Assembly: GCA_963677415.2 (NCBI GenBank)
Contig: CAXXFJ010000038.1
Location: 1-64,000, forward strand
DNA from: JAQUTK01 sp963677415
GTDB taxonomy: Bacteria; Bacteroidota; Bacteroidia; Bacteroidales; JAQUTK01
Direction of reading: 5' to 3'
Length of the DNA stretch: 64,000 nt
Part shown: in pieces, positions 18,910 to 28,700 of the stretch
How the letters are laid out: the number at the start of each line of letters is the position of its first letter
Position numbering within the stretch: position 1 is the first letter of the stretch
The notes under the pieces: model-generated
Seen by the model: only the letters and a program-made list of their open reading frames with translations
Told to the model about the DNA's origin: nothing
The model's database searches: none
Program-made: the position numbers and the translations under genes

Positions 18910-21900
18910 ATATTGCCTCCTTTCATCCATCTTTCTATTGTCTTAAAAACTTCATCCTTCTTGTAAGGATGACAAATAACATCATTAAACCCTTTCTTTA
19001 GCAGATCATCTGAATCAGAAATATTTTCAACATCAATCGTTGCTATGATGGGTAGATTATTTGCTATATTACGTATGGCAGCAGCGGCCTCATAACCAGT
19101 GGCCAACGGCATAACCAAATCCATAAAGATCATATCTGGTATATCATTCAGGAATAATTCAATCACTTCTTCACCATTTGTTGCATATGTTAATTCATAG
19201 TTACCACACATAATCTCTTTGAGTTCATTGTAAAGCATTTCCTCATCTTCAGCAACAAGAATCTTTATTTTTTTCCTCAGGATTTCGTTCGTTTCTTTGT
19301 TCGCCGTGTCATACTTAGACTCTTCTTTAGATTGTTTCATCTGAATCTCTGCGATTTTAACATCACGATTACAAGGAATAATACACCAAAAGGTTGATCC
19401 TCCGCCTTCGACAGAATCCACCCCTATTTCTCCATCTAGGTGTGTGACGATTGATTTGGAAATTGAAAGCCCAAGTCCATTTCCTTTTATTCCATGCTCC
19501 AATACAACAAATCGATTAAATACTTTCTTACATCCTTCTTCAGATATTCCTATTCCGGTGTCAGAAACATAGATCTTAATCATGTCATCAATCAGATAAT
19601 ATCCGATAGTAATTTCACCTGCTTTGGTAAATTTCAATGCATTTGTAACAAAGTTACTTATCACCTGTTTGAGACGCATCTTGTCAGTAATTATAATGCA
19701 TTTCTCTTCCGGCTTTTCAAAAGTGACTTTAAGATTATTCTTTGCACCCTCCATCTGACAATACAATACCAAGTCATTGAGAAGGAAGTTTATGTCGGTC
19801 TCCGAATAAGTAGGTTTGTTGACTTCCGATTCAACACGTGCCAATTCGATAATATCTTCGACTAATCCGAGTAGTGAGGCGTTATTATATTCAATATGTT
19901 GCATTAGTTCTTCCTTTTCTTTAGCATCTTCTGTCTCAATAAGCATGTCAGAAAAACCGATGATAGCATTCAAAGGAGTACGAATTTCATGGCTCATATT
20001 AGCAATAAATGCACTTTTCAACAAGTCAGATTCCTGAGCTTTTTTCATTTCCTGTTCAAGTCTGTATTCCCGATCTTTCTGTTCGTCAATATTTACACAA
20101 GTTTCAGCAATCATGATTCTTCCTTCGCTAGGTGAGTATGCCATGACATATATCGCATAATTGAGCCAGTGTTTTTCACCATTAGCATTGCGAACCTGAA
20201 TATTTCTGTTAAAATTATTATTTATTCCCCGACGAGCTTCCTCTAGAAATAGTTGTATTTCACGACGATCTTTTACATCTATTGAAGCCAAAGGATCTTT
20301 GAATCCGTCTTCTTCTGTAAGATTGAGGTTATTATACCATGTCTTTGTAGCAAATCCTTTTTTGTCAATCAGGTTGTATTCTGCAACACCCATGTTGGAT
20401 GCTTTCATTGCATATTCAAATATTGTGCGGAAAGATTGGTTTTTTATTCTTTCTTGATTGAGTGCACGACTCTCAATCAGTATCAATATAATTTCAAGGG
20501 TATTATTCTGTTCCTTAGATTTAATATCTTTTGAGGTTAAGTAATAACGGATGATTAGTCGTTGTTCTTCATTTAACTTAAGATCTACAGGTTCCATGTT
20601 ACGAATTGCTTTTTTATGCTCTTCTGTTAAGAAGTTTGCATCAAATAAACACATTTCCCCGTCGGATATAGTTTCTTTAAGAGAAATGTTACGTTTAGCT
20701 TCACCATTCTTTCTCAGTAATTTACCATCTGAATCAAAGAAAAATAGAGCAACAGGCATGATTTCAGATGCCATAAGGAACTCTTCATACAGATTCTTTT
20801 TTTTGTTGAACAGAAGAATCATCCTTTTCTTGAACCGGATTGCGTTTCGACTGATAAAGTACCATGATATCACGATAATAAAGACAAGAATAAAAATTGC
20901 AATTTCGTTTTGTCTCCTTTCTAAGAAAGTGGGTGGATAATTATAGTACGCAGCTTTGGGAATCCTTGTGTCTAAGTTATAGTTCTCCATAGCTGAGATG
21001 TTAATCCGTGGGGTAGAATCTATAACCGTCTTAAAAGGAATCTGACGCGGATCTTCTCCATTATCGATTCTCATTATTATTTCCATTACTGAGTCTGTAT
21101 AACTCTTATAAGTCGGGTAGCATCCTCCAATAGTTCTGTTATCTTGAAGAATGCGTTCATTTATCAAAAAGAGAGGATTCAGTTTGGTGTTTCTTTGAAT
21201 GGAATCAAAGAATTGGCGGTGCATTTGATACCAAAGGTTAACCAAAACTCCGCGTTTAGGATTAAAGAGGGGTAAGGTGGTTGAACTATTTTTTACGTCC
21301 TTTTTATCCTCTTTGTTGACTGTCAGACGAAGTTCGGGGAAATCAGCTTGAATTGTTTTCCTAAGTTTATTCTCAAGATAAGTATCTGTGTATGTTCCGG
21401 TAGTAATAAAAACGACTTCTTCCATTTGCGGAAGAGTTCTTTTCATCAGAGAGATAGTTTGTCTTGTATTATATTGTTCAAAGACACCCGTTGCGAGTCT
21501 GGTTCTTAGAGAGTCAGCAGTAGGAATCATCAGATTATCATCTATCTTCCTGGAGGTAAAAAACGCTGCCAAATTGGATGTAATATCTTCGTGTACACAG
21601 CAAAGTATGACGTTAGTTTTATTGAAACTGTGCAATCTCATGACACGGTATGTCATCCAAGCTTCATCTCCAATAAGAATTAATATTTTGGGATTAACCA
21701 GATATTGTACACATAGGCTTCGCATAGAGTAGCGAAAACTCATGATAGAAGTCAATGTGTTCATCTGTGCGTAGTTGATGATAACGGCTCTTGAAGAATC
21801 CTTCTTTAGAATCCGACGTTTTATCTCTTCAGAAATATTTCTACCTTGTTCATCAAACTGAGTATAAGAATTGATGATTAGAATGGAGTTCTCTTGTCGT

Positions 21901-22007
21901 TCTTGATTCGTTGCCGGAGTTTGGGCAGAAGAAACCTCAAGCAAGAGAGTTAGGAATGCAATCAGTATTCCTCCCCGAAAATATAGATATTTCCAACTAT
22001 TGCTCAT
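18906..22007 (-). CDS. Hybrid sensor histidine kinase / response regulator
   Basis: A 1033-residue hybrid kinase. Signal peptide to about residue 28 (VSSAQ), periplasmic ABC-sub-bind-like sensor (ILIINSYTQFDEQGRNISEE..., ILILIGDEAW, VVFITTGTYTDTYLENKL), membrane helix near 375 (IAIFILVFIIVISWYFI), PAS domains, then kinase core: FIANMSHEIRTPLNAIIGFS, VISNFVTNALKF, VSDTGIGISEEG, GNGLGLSISKSI. The C-terminal receiver has ILVAEDEEM and phosphoacceptor MIFMDLVMP, but the usual lysine of the K-P motif is His (VICHPYKK). It starts with ATG overlapping the GH2 stop (ATGA) and its own stop overlaps the next kinase, so the three genes are coupled. The ligand is unknown; the operon suggests a galactoside-containing glycan product. 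Confidence 0.9.
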   Translation of the reverse strand: MSNSWKYLYFRGGILIAFLTLLLEVSSAQTPATNQERQENSILIINSYTQFDEQGRNISEEIKRRILKKDSSRAVIINYAQMNTLTSIMSFRYSMRSLCVQYLVNPKILILIGDEAWMTYRVMRLHSFNKTNVILCCVHEDITSNLAAFFTSRKIDDNLMIPTADSLRTRLATGVFEQYNTRQTISLMKRTLPQMEEVVFITTGTYTDTYLENKLRKTIQADFPELRLTVNKEDKKDVKNSSTTLPLFNPKRGVLVNLWYQMHRQFFDSIQRNTKLNPLFLINERILQDNRTIGGCYPTYKSYTDSVMEIIMRIDNGEDPRQIPFKTVIDSTPRINISAMENYNLDTRIPKAAYYNYPPTFLERRQNEIAIFILVFIIVISWYFISRNAIRFKKRMILLFNKKKNLYEEFLMASEIMPVALFFFDSDGKLLRKNGEAKRNISLKETISDGEMCLFDANFLTEEHKKAIRNMEPVDLKLNEEQRLIIRYYLTSKDIKSKEQNNTLEIILILIESRALNQERIKNQSFRTIFEYAMKASNMGVAEYNLIDKKGFATKTWYNNLNLTEEDGFKDPLASIDVKDRREIQLFLEEARRGINNNFNRNIQVRNANGEKHWLNYAIYVMAYSPSEGRIMIAETCVNIDEQKDREYRLEQEMKKAQESDLLKSAFIANMSHEIRTPLNAIIGFSDMLIETEDAKEKEELMQHIEYNNASLLGLVEDIIELARVESEVNKPTYSETDINFLLNDLVLYCQMEGAKNNLKVTFEKPEEKCIIITDKMRLKQVISNFVTNALKFTKAGEITIGYYLIDDMIKIYVSDTGIGISEEGCKKVFNRFVVLEHGIKGNGLGLSISKSIVTHLDGEIGVDSVEGGGSTFWCIIPCNRDVKIAEIQMKQSKEESKYDTANKETNEILRKKIKILVAEDEEMLYNELKEIMCGNYELTYATNGEEVIELFLNDIPDMIFMDLVMPLATGYEAAAAIRNIANNLPIIATIDVENISDSDDLLKKGFNDVICHPYKKDEVFKTIERWMKGGNI

Positions 22008-25000
22008 AATATTATTGTTTTTGCTTCTCCAACAGACTCTAGAAATTCAATTTCCACAATTCGGAGCTCGTTTCCTGTCTTTTCACTGCCCGGTGTCTTA
22101 TATAAATCCAATTCTTGAGGAGCAGCAAGTTCTGTGATTTGTCCAAAAGCATCACTAATTGAGGTTGAACCTTTGAGACGAATTGTCACTGATCGAGTCA
22201 ATACAGGTTTAACGTCAAGGTGAACATATCCAAGACTTTTTTCTGTATTACCACTCCATATAAGTTCTTTGTCAGCATAAATCTCTATTGGATAACTACG
22301 CATACGCCAGCCGGTGAGTTTCAGGCATATTTCATCTATCACAGATTGGCGGCTCAATGTATAGGTGATCCAGGCAGTGCCCAACTTTCCGTCATTACGC
22401 CATTCGCTTAATTCGTTGTCGTCATAGCTGAGCTCTTCTTTTCCGGATTGTACTCCACTTTGAGCAGAACTAATAGGTACCATTTGTTTCGTAGCTTTTA
22501 AACGACTCTGTTTTCGGAGTCTCTCCTCTAGTCAATGATACGGGAAGTTTTTCTCCTGGTATCCACTCTGACAATCCATCTTTCCCTTTCACCTTACGAG
22601 ACGAAAAAGAGAGTTTGTCTGATTTTAATCCCGCTGCAGTGGCTGTCAGACTAATTTTCCCGGGAAGATTAGTCGAGCGTATCAAGACCCTATTTACACC
22701 GCATTCAACTGGAAGATCTTTTGAAAGAATATAATTACCTATAATGGCGGTAGTGTCTTTATTCTGAGCAATACCTCCGCGCCATTCTGCCGGTCCTTCC
22801 AGTTCGAAATGAATCAACTCATTTGCCAGAGGGCAACGTCGGCCTTTTGCATCGGTTACTTCAATTTCTACCAATACCATATCCGCTCCATCTGCGCACA
22901 AACCGGAAGGACTTTCCATCATGCTCAAATGCAGTAGGGCAGGAGCGCCGGCTGTTTCAATCTTGTCACGGCTAACTACATTTCCATCCTTATCATAACT
23001 GACAGCTTCCAATACTCCGGATTCCCATTTTACCTGGTCAAAAGTATAGAGAAAACGATAATCTTGTTTGCCGTAGCCCAATGAATGACCATTTACAAAT
23101 AGTTCAACACGATCTCCACTCGAAACAACATACACAGGCTTGATGGTCCCCGGTTCATAGTTCCATTGGCCGATAATGTGAGTATGTGAATTTTCAACAT
23201 CTACCCACCCGTCCCACATTACCTGATGTGCGAAGAAGGCATCTTTCTCAATGCGCATAGCATCTGTAACCCCACTACGGCGGTAATTTTCTGCTCCGCG
23301 ATGATGTGTGTTAGTGTCAGAGAAGACTATTTTAGCTCCTCCCGAGCTGACTCTTGTACCTGTTCCAGGACGTTCACGCCAATAATCAAACCAGCGACGT
23401 ACCAGCTCGACAGCAAACAGGTCTTGGTTGTGGTTATAATCAGACGCATCTTGCTTGTTGTAGAGTGGACCTTCTCCTTCTTTATGATAGGGATAACTAT
23501 AAGAATCCCAGTATTTCCTCAATCCTTCATCCCGCGCATATTCCATTGCCCACATAGGCTGGTGCATGCTCTTATTAATATAAAGCATCTCTCCACCATA
23601 TTCAGCTTCACGGATATCCAGAATCTCTCTCGCACCGATAGCACGTCCACCGAATGGATCGTATAGATCGCGAATTACCTTCATCTCCAGCATATGTTCT
23701 TTGCTTATTGATTCATTGCCACATTCATAGAATAAGATGCTTGGATTGTTGCGATTATAGATTATGGCATCGCGCATTCAGATCAGTACGCTGCCGCCAT
23801 TGATTACCTGAGGCATCTTTTTCAGCGTCACCCGCCGGCATTGCCTGAATCAGTCCCACCCGATCACATGACTCAATATCTTGCTTCCAGGGGTGTTACA
23901 TGCATCCAACGTATAAAATTGCCATTGCTCTTTACTATCAGGACCGTTAGAGTAATCACTTAGCCAGGCCGGTATCGACAAACCTACACCCGGCCACTCA
24001 TTACTTGTGCGTTGCGCATATCCTTTTCATTTGCAGTACACGGTCGTTTAGATAGACTTTGCCTTCTTTAAACTCTGTCTTGCGGAATCCTGTACGAGTG
24101 GTCACCTCATCTGTAATTTTGCCATTGACCAGTAGACGGGTTTGAACCTTGTAAAGGTATCCATACCCCCAGCTCCAGAAGTGAAGATCTGTTACATCAG
24201 CATACCCTTTGATGATTGTTGTTTCCTGAGGCAAGATAGTCATCTCTTCACTTCGGAAAGAATGAACCAACTTATCGTTATTATCCTTAATTAATACTTC
24301 ATATGTCACTTTTTGAGGCACCTCATACTCATTGCGTATTTGTGATTCGGCATGTATTTGTGCTTTGCCTTCTCTCACATTAAAATGATCTGCATAAATA
24401 TAAACACCTGTTGTTTTTAGATTACTGTAGAGTGGTAATGTCTGATAGAGTTTGTCTGTGATATGTAGCCAAACGTTTTTAGGAATGCCTCCATAATTGG
24501 CATTAAAGTTTTTATTGTTCCACTGCAATTTGGTATTTGAGCTCCGTTCCCTGTAGTCCCAGTTGTTGTCAATCCGTACAGCCAGGATATTCTCGTTGTC
24601 AAAGTCTATATAAGGGGTAAGATCCAAACCTACAGCCATAACGCCATTTTCATGAAGACCCAAATAATGACCATTCAGATAAAAGTCTGCACCTTGTCGT
24701 ACTCCCTCAAATTCCACAAAGACTTTTTTGTTGAGGCATTCTTTGGGCAATCTGAAATGTTTTCTGTACCAGCAGATAGTGTCAGTAAGTTTTTCAATAC
24801 TCACACTAAAAGCTTCATTCTCATTAAAAGCGCGGGGTAGAGTGATTCTTTTGCCAGTCAGTATCCCGAAAGGCACTATTTTTATAGTCAACTCCATCGT
24901 CTATTTGATATAGCCAATCAGAATTGAAATTATATTTGCGACATTCTTTTCCACTCAACAGTGGAAAAGAAGCAAGGTAGAAAGAACAATAAGAGTAAAA

Positions 25001-25016
25001 CTCTTGAAGGGCTCAT
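22004..25016 (-). pseudogene. Glycoside hydrolase family 2 beta-galactosidase, seven frameshifts
   Basis: GH2 enzymes cleave beta-galactosides or related sugars in the periplasm. Removing seven extra bases gives 3006 bases, a 1001-residue protein. It begins with a signal peptide (start 25016, SRVLLLLFFLLASFPLLSG after correction), then the sugar-binding domain (ICWYRKHFRLP), an Ig-like domain, and the TIM barrel with WMHVTPWKQD and acid/base Glu in FYECGNES. Further Ig-like domains and a discoidin-like C-terminus follow. Extra bases (plus coordinates): GG 24976-24977, TT 24846-24847, TTTT 24025-24028, GG 23941-23942, GGGG 23890-23893, TT 23777-23778, TTTT 22496-22499. A -7 box at 25038-25045 (minus) may drive it with the two kinases. 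Substrate is inferred from family only. Confidence 0.85.
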
Positions 25017-25359
25017 ATCATTAACGTTTTTCTATGGCAAATATAAGCATACATATTCAATAATGTACAAATTAAAAAAATATTCTCTGTAGTTCAAAGT
25101 CTTTAAAGAAAAAAACAGAGAAAAAGTATCTGTTTTTATCAGAAATAAGAGTCTGAACGACGTATTTGTATGTTTTGCTGTAAGAAAAGCTGACAGAAGG
25201 TATCCTTTGCATGTTATCGCTATAAGATATATTCACAGGAGTGTGTCAAGACTTCAGTGTCTTTGGTTCATTCAGTGCTTCGTCAATTTAGAAGATTCAA
25301 ATGCGCTACACAAGATAACTTTTCAGAAATAATCTTTTGGAATCTGTGAATCAACCAGA

Positions 25360-25620
25360 GGAAAAAGTCTTTGTAACAGGGGACATAAATATCCCAACCC
25401 AGAAGATAAAATACATCAGAAAGGATGCATTAGTTATCTTCAACCGCAATATAACTATCTTCAACCGCAATATAGCTATTTTGCGGCACAGGATAACTAT
25501 TCCGTGCTTCAGGACGAATAATGTGTTGGGAAGCGATAAACTTTACTTCCTGAAAAAGCATACATTTCTTCCTGCCAAAGGGCAAAATATATCAAGCAAG
25601 AAATGGCGGATATTCATGGC
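25360..25620. repeat. 21-bp phased degenerate tandem repeats
   Basis: Successive 21-base units can be laid out without gaps. The clearest are two nearly identical units (TATCTTCAACCGCAATATARC) starting at about 25434 and 25455, followed by TATTTTGCGGCACAGGATAAC and TATTCCGTGCTTCAGGACGA. Weaker units continue on both sides, each with an A/T-rich half and a G/C-richer half. Twenty-one bases is two turns of B-DNA. No protein family is recognised in any frame. Confidence 0.6.
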
Positions 25621-25629
25621 ACAGGCGAA

Positions 25630-25700
25630 AACAATGCCTTTCACACGTTCAGCTATGGCATTGTCTGTAGGATTGCCATCTTATGTCATACTGATTGAGC
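25630..25700 (-). pseudogene. IS3-family transposase (integrase core) fossil
   Basis: On the minus strand the sequence reads ISMT-stop-DGNPTDNAIAERVKGIV, which matches the end of the integrase core of IS3-like transposases (SMT-E-DGNPxDNAIAERxNGI), including the Asp-Asn-Ala-x-Ala-Glu signature that holds the catalytic Glu. A TAA replaces the expected Glu codon at 25681-25692, and similarity ends on both sides within about 30 codons. A decayed remnant of an old insertion, with no ends visible. Confidence 0.55.
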
Positions 25701-25804
25701 TGCCTATCTGCTTAAAACCGTTCTACATACAGAGTGCTACAATACTGCGATCCATAATCCATAATCCACAATCAGAATGATGTCTGTACGGAAACATTTG
25801 CAGT

Positions 25805-28543
25805 TTAGTCCTTTTTGAAGAGTCTTAATAATTCACCAACCCAGAGAACGATGGATGTGAAACTGATGATGATGATCCAGTCATTAAGTAATAGGGGGGT
25901 GACATTAAACATGTCGCCGCCAATTGTAACGATCACAACTTGTCCCAGAATGATAAATAGTGCGCTGAAAAGAAACCATTTGCTCTTCCAAAGATTGACA
26001 AAGGCAGATTGCACAGTTTCAAAAGCTTTCGCATTGAACATGTTCCAGAATTGAAGCATGACAAAGATAGTAAAGAACAAGGAGAGCTCATAGATGGAAA
26101 GTCCGTTTTCTACTGGTGTGAAGTTGAAGAAATCACTGAAATAGAGATTCAGATCAAATTGAGTCAATGATGTAATATCCTCATGTTTGAAGTATTGAAC
26201 GAACCCAAACAGGATGAAAACGAATATTAGCCCCACACCGATTATCCGACGTCCCATCTCATTACTGATGATGTTGTCTGTTGTCTTACGTGGTTTGTCT
26301 TTCATTACTCGTTCATTAGGAGGTAAAGAAGCCAATGCCATTGCAGCAAATGTGTCCATAATAAGATTGACCCAAAGCATCTGAGTAATACTTAAAGGAG
26401 ATTCTGTGCCAAGGAATGCACCTAATAGTACAATGATACAGGCGGCAATATTGATTGTCATCTGGAAAATGACAAACCGCTGGATGTTTCGATATAATGA
26501 TCGTCCCCACATGACAGCTCTTGAGATACTTGTAAATGAGTTGTCAAGAATTGTGATGTCACTTGCTTCTTTGGCAACGGAAGTACCATCACCCATGGAG
26601 AGCCCCTACATGAGCAGCGTTTAATGCTGGCGCATCATTTGTTCCATCACCCGTTACTGCCACAACCTGATTCTTTTTCTGTAATAACTGCACCAAGCGT
26701 GATTTATCCATTGGTCTCGCCCGTGACATAATTTTAAGGTCAAGTATGCGATCAGAGAGTTCTTCGTCACTCATTGCTTCAAAATTCGACTCCTGTCATA
26801 TGATTGCGATCCGTGTCAGTCTCCAACCACAAACCTATTTGTCGACCGATTTCCTTTGCAGTGTTAGGAGTGTCTCCTGTAACAATCTTCACCTGGATTC
26901 CTGCATCCAGGCAGGTTTTCACCGCTTCAGGAACATCATCACGAACCGGATCCGAAATGGCAGCGATGCCGAGGTAAGTCAGATGAGAATTGTGAAGTTT
27001 GCCGTCGTATAGATATTCTTTATCGTCATCAATGACCTGATAAGCAAATCCCAGGGTACGCATTGCCTGGTTCTGATAACCAATCAACTGGTTATGGATC
27101 GTTTCTTTATAATCTTTGGCCGGAACGAGTTTTGCCATCAACCAATATATTCTCAGCATAGGAAAAAACAATCTCCGGAGCACCTTTGACATAGAGGATC
27201 TTCTTCTTCAACAAAGGAGAATTGATAAATCGTTGCCATGAATTTTCGTTCGGTGGAAAAGGTGAGTTGTTTGATTACAGGCACTTCGTCTCTGATTTGC
27301 ATGTAATCAATGTTGTTTTCATATAACCAGAGAAGTAAAGCACCTTCAGTTGGATTGCCTAATGCCTTTACTTTTGAAGGATCAGTAAGATCCAGATAAG
27401 CAGTCGAGTTGACAGAAATACCTTCTTTGATCAAGTTGCTCACTTCATCTCCGTTCAGTTTCTGATCCTTCAATCCATAGAAGTTGGTCTTGTAGATTCG
27501 CATCTGGTTACGGGTCAGCGTTCCTGTCTTATCTGTACAGATCACTGTCGCAGCCCCCATTGTTTCGCAAGCGTGCATCTTACGTACAAGGGTTGTTGGT
27601 CTTAAGCATCCGTTTCATACTCATCGCCAAACTGAGGTGTTACGCTCATCGGAAGTCCTTCCGGAACGGCTACCACGAGGATGGTAACAGCAATCATGAT
27701 GGTACTTAGCATATGTTCTCCAAATGCACCCCATTCAAAAGTATCACCGCTACTGAAGAAAACAGCCAAACGTCCGACAATGATGAGAGTAGCAATTACA
27801 TAACTGGCTTTTGTAATCCATCCGGCCAGAGTGTCCAACTGTTTGTTGAGAGGAGTCTTGACGTTTTGATCGATCTGTGACCCTTCATACACTTTACCGT
27901 ACTCCGTTTATCACCCACTGTCATCACTTTCATTATGCCATGACCATCTATCACAGTGGTACCTTTCATTGCATGGTTTGAAGGATAGGCGGCATCTTCA
28001 TCAAAGTCAGCTTCAATGATGGTTTTAGCAATCATCGGTTCGCCGGTAAGTGTAGACTCGTTGATTTGAAGTGATATAGTTTCCAAAAGCAGACCATCTG
28101 CCGGTACCCTCTTCTCCTGTCTCAAGAATGACAATATCATTGACTACCACTTCCTTTTTAGGTACTTCACATACATTGCCATTACGAATCACCTTTACCA
28201 TGGTATCGTCATTTACCTGATTGAGAACCTCAAACTTCTTATTCGCGCTCCTTTCAAAAGCAAATCCAACACAAGTTGCAAGAAGTATAGCAATCAATAT
28301 GCCCAGTGGCTCTAGAAAAACACTTAATCCATCCGGACCTGCGAAGAAATGATACATGGAAATACCAACTGAAAAGAGCAGGGCAACGAGTAGGATAAGT
28401 ATGATAGGGTCTTTAAACTTCTCAAGAAAAAGTTTCCATATTGATTCCTTTTGTGGTGGAGTGAGTATATTCTCTCCATACTGATTACGACTCTGAACAA
28501 CTTCTGCGTTTGTTAGACCCTTAAAATGATGCTTTTGTTCCAT
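25805..28543 (-). pseudogene. P-type calcium-transporting ATPase (PMCA type), eight frameshifts
   Basis: An inner-membrane P-type ATPase of the PMCA/SERCA-like bacterial group that exports Ca2+ or a similar cation. N-terminal cation-ATPase domain (GLTNAEVVQSRNQYGENILTP), TGEPMIAKT actuator loop, PEGLP in helix M4 (VVAVPEGLPMSVT), phosphorylation motif ICTDKTGTLTRNQM, hinge VTGDGTNDAPALNAAHVG and C-terminal helices M5-M10. Eight lesions: extra bases at 28107-28109, 27636-27637, 27590-27592, 27227-27229, 27124-27125, 26782-26785 and 26603-26606, and one missing base at 27907-27909. The net correction gives 2733 bases, 910 residues, the normal family length. Every key motif is intact, so the gene is probably functional in life. 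Confidence 0.88.
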
Positions 28544-28700
28544 TTGATAATTTATAATAGTGGAAATTCAGCACAAAGGTATACAATTAGCTGGAACAAC
28601 AGGAGTGAGCAATATCCTTTTTATTGAGTTACTAAAATCGTTTATTTAAGGAATATCTCTATATTTGTAAGCGTAAATTTATACCAACGTAATTATAAAC

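Larger units (their letters stand above)
25017..25804. other. 788-bp intergenic region: promoter, phased repeats, transposase fossil
   Basis: Between the GH2 start and the calcium-ATPase end. It contains, left to right, a minus-strand TATATTTG box (25038-25045) with TTTG 22 bases further upstream, a stretch with nothing recognised (25100-25340), the 21-bp phased repeats (25360-25620) and a short transposase remnant (25630-25700). A 147-codon plus-strand frame across the repeats is not accepted as a gene. Confidence 0.6.

Noticed and set aside
25337..25780. A 147-codon plus-strand open frame across the 21-bp repeats
   Set aside because: Its heptad-like peptide repeats are the by-product of the 21-base DNA period, there is no promoter or ribosome site, and the minus strand of its 3' part reads as a transposase fossil.
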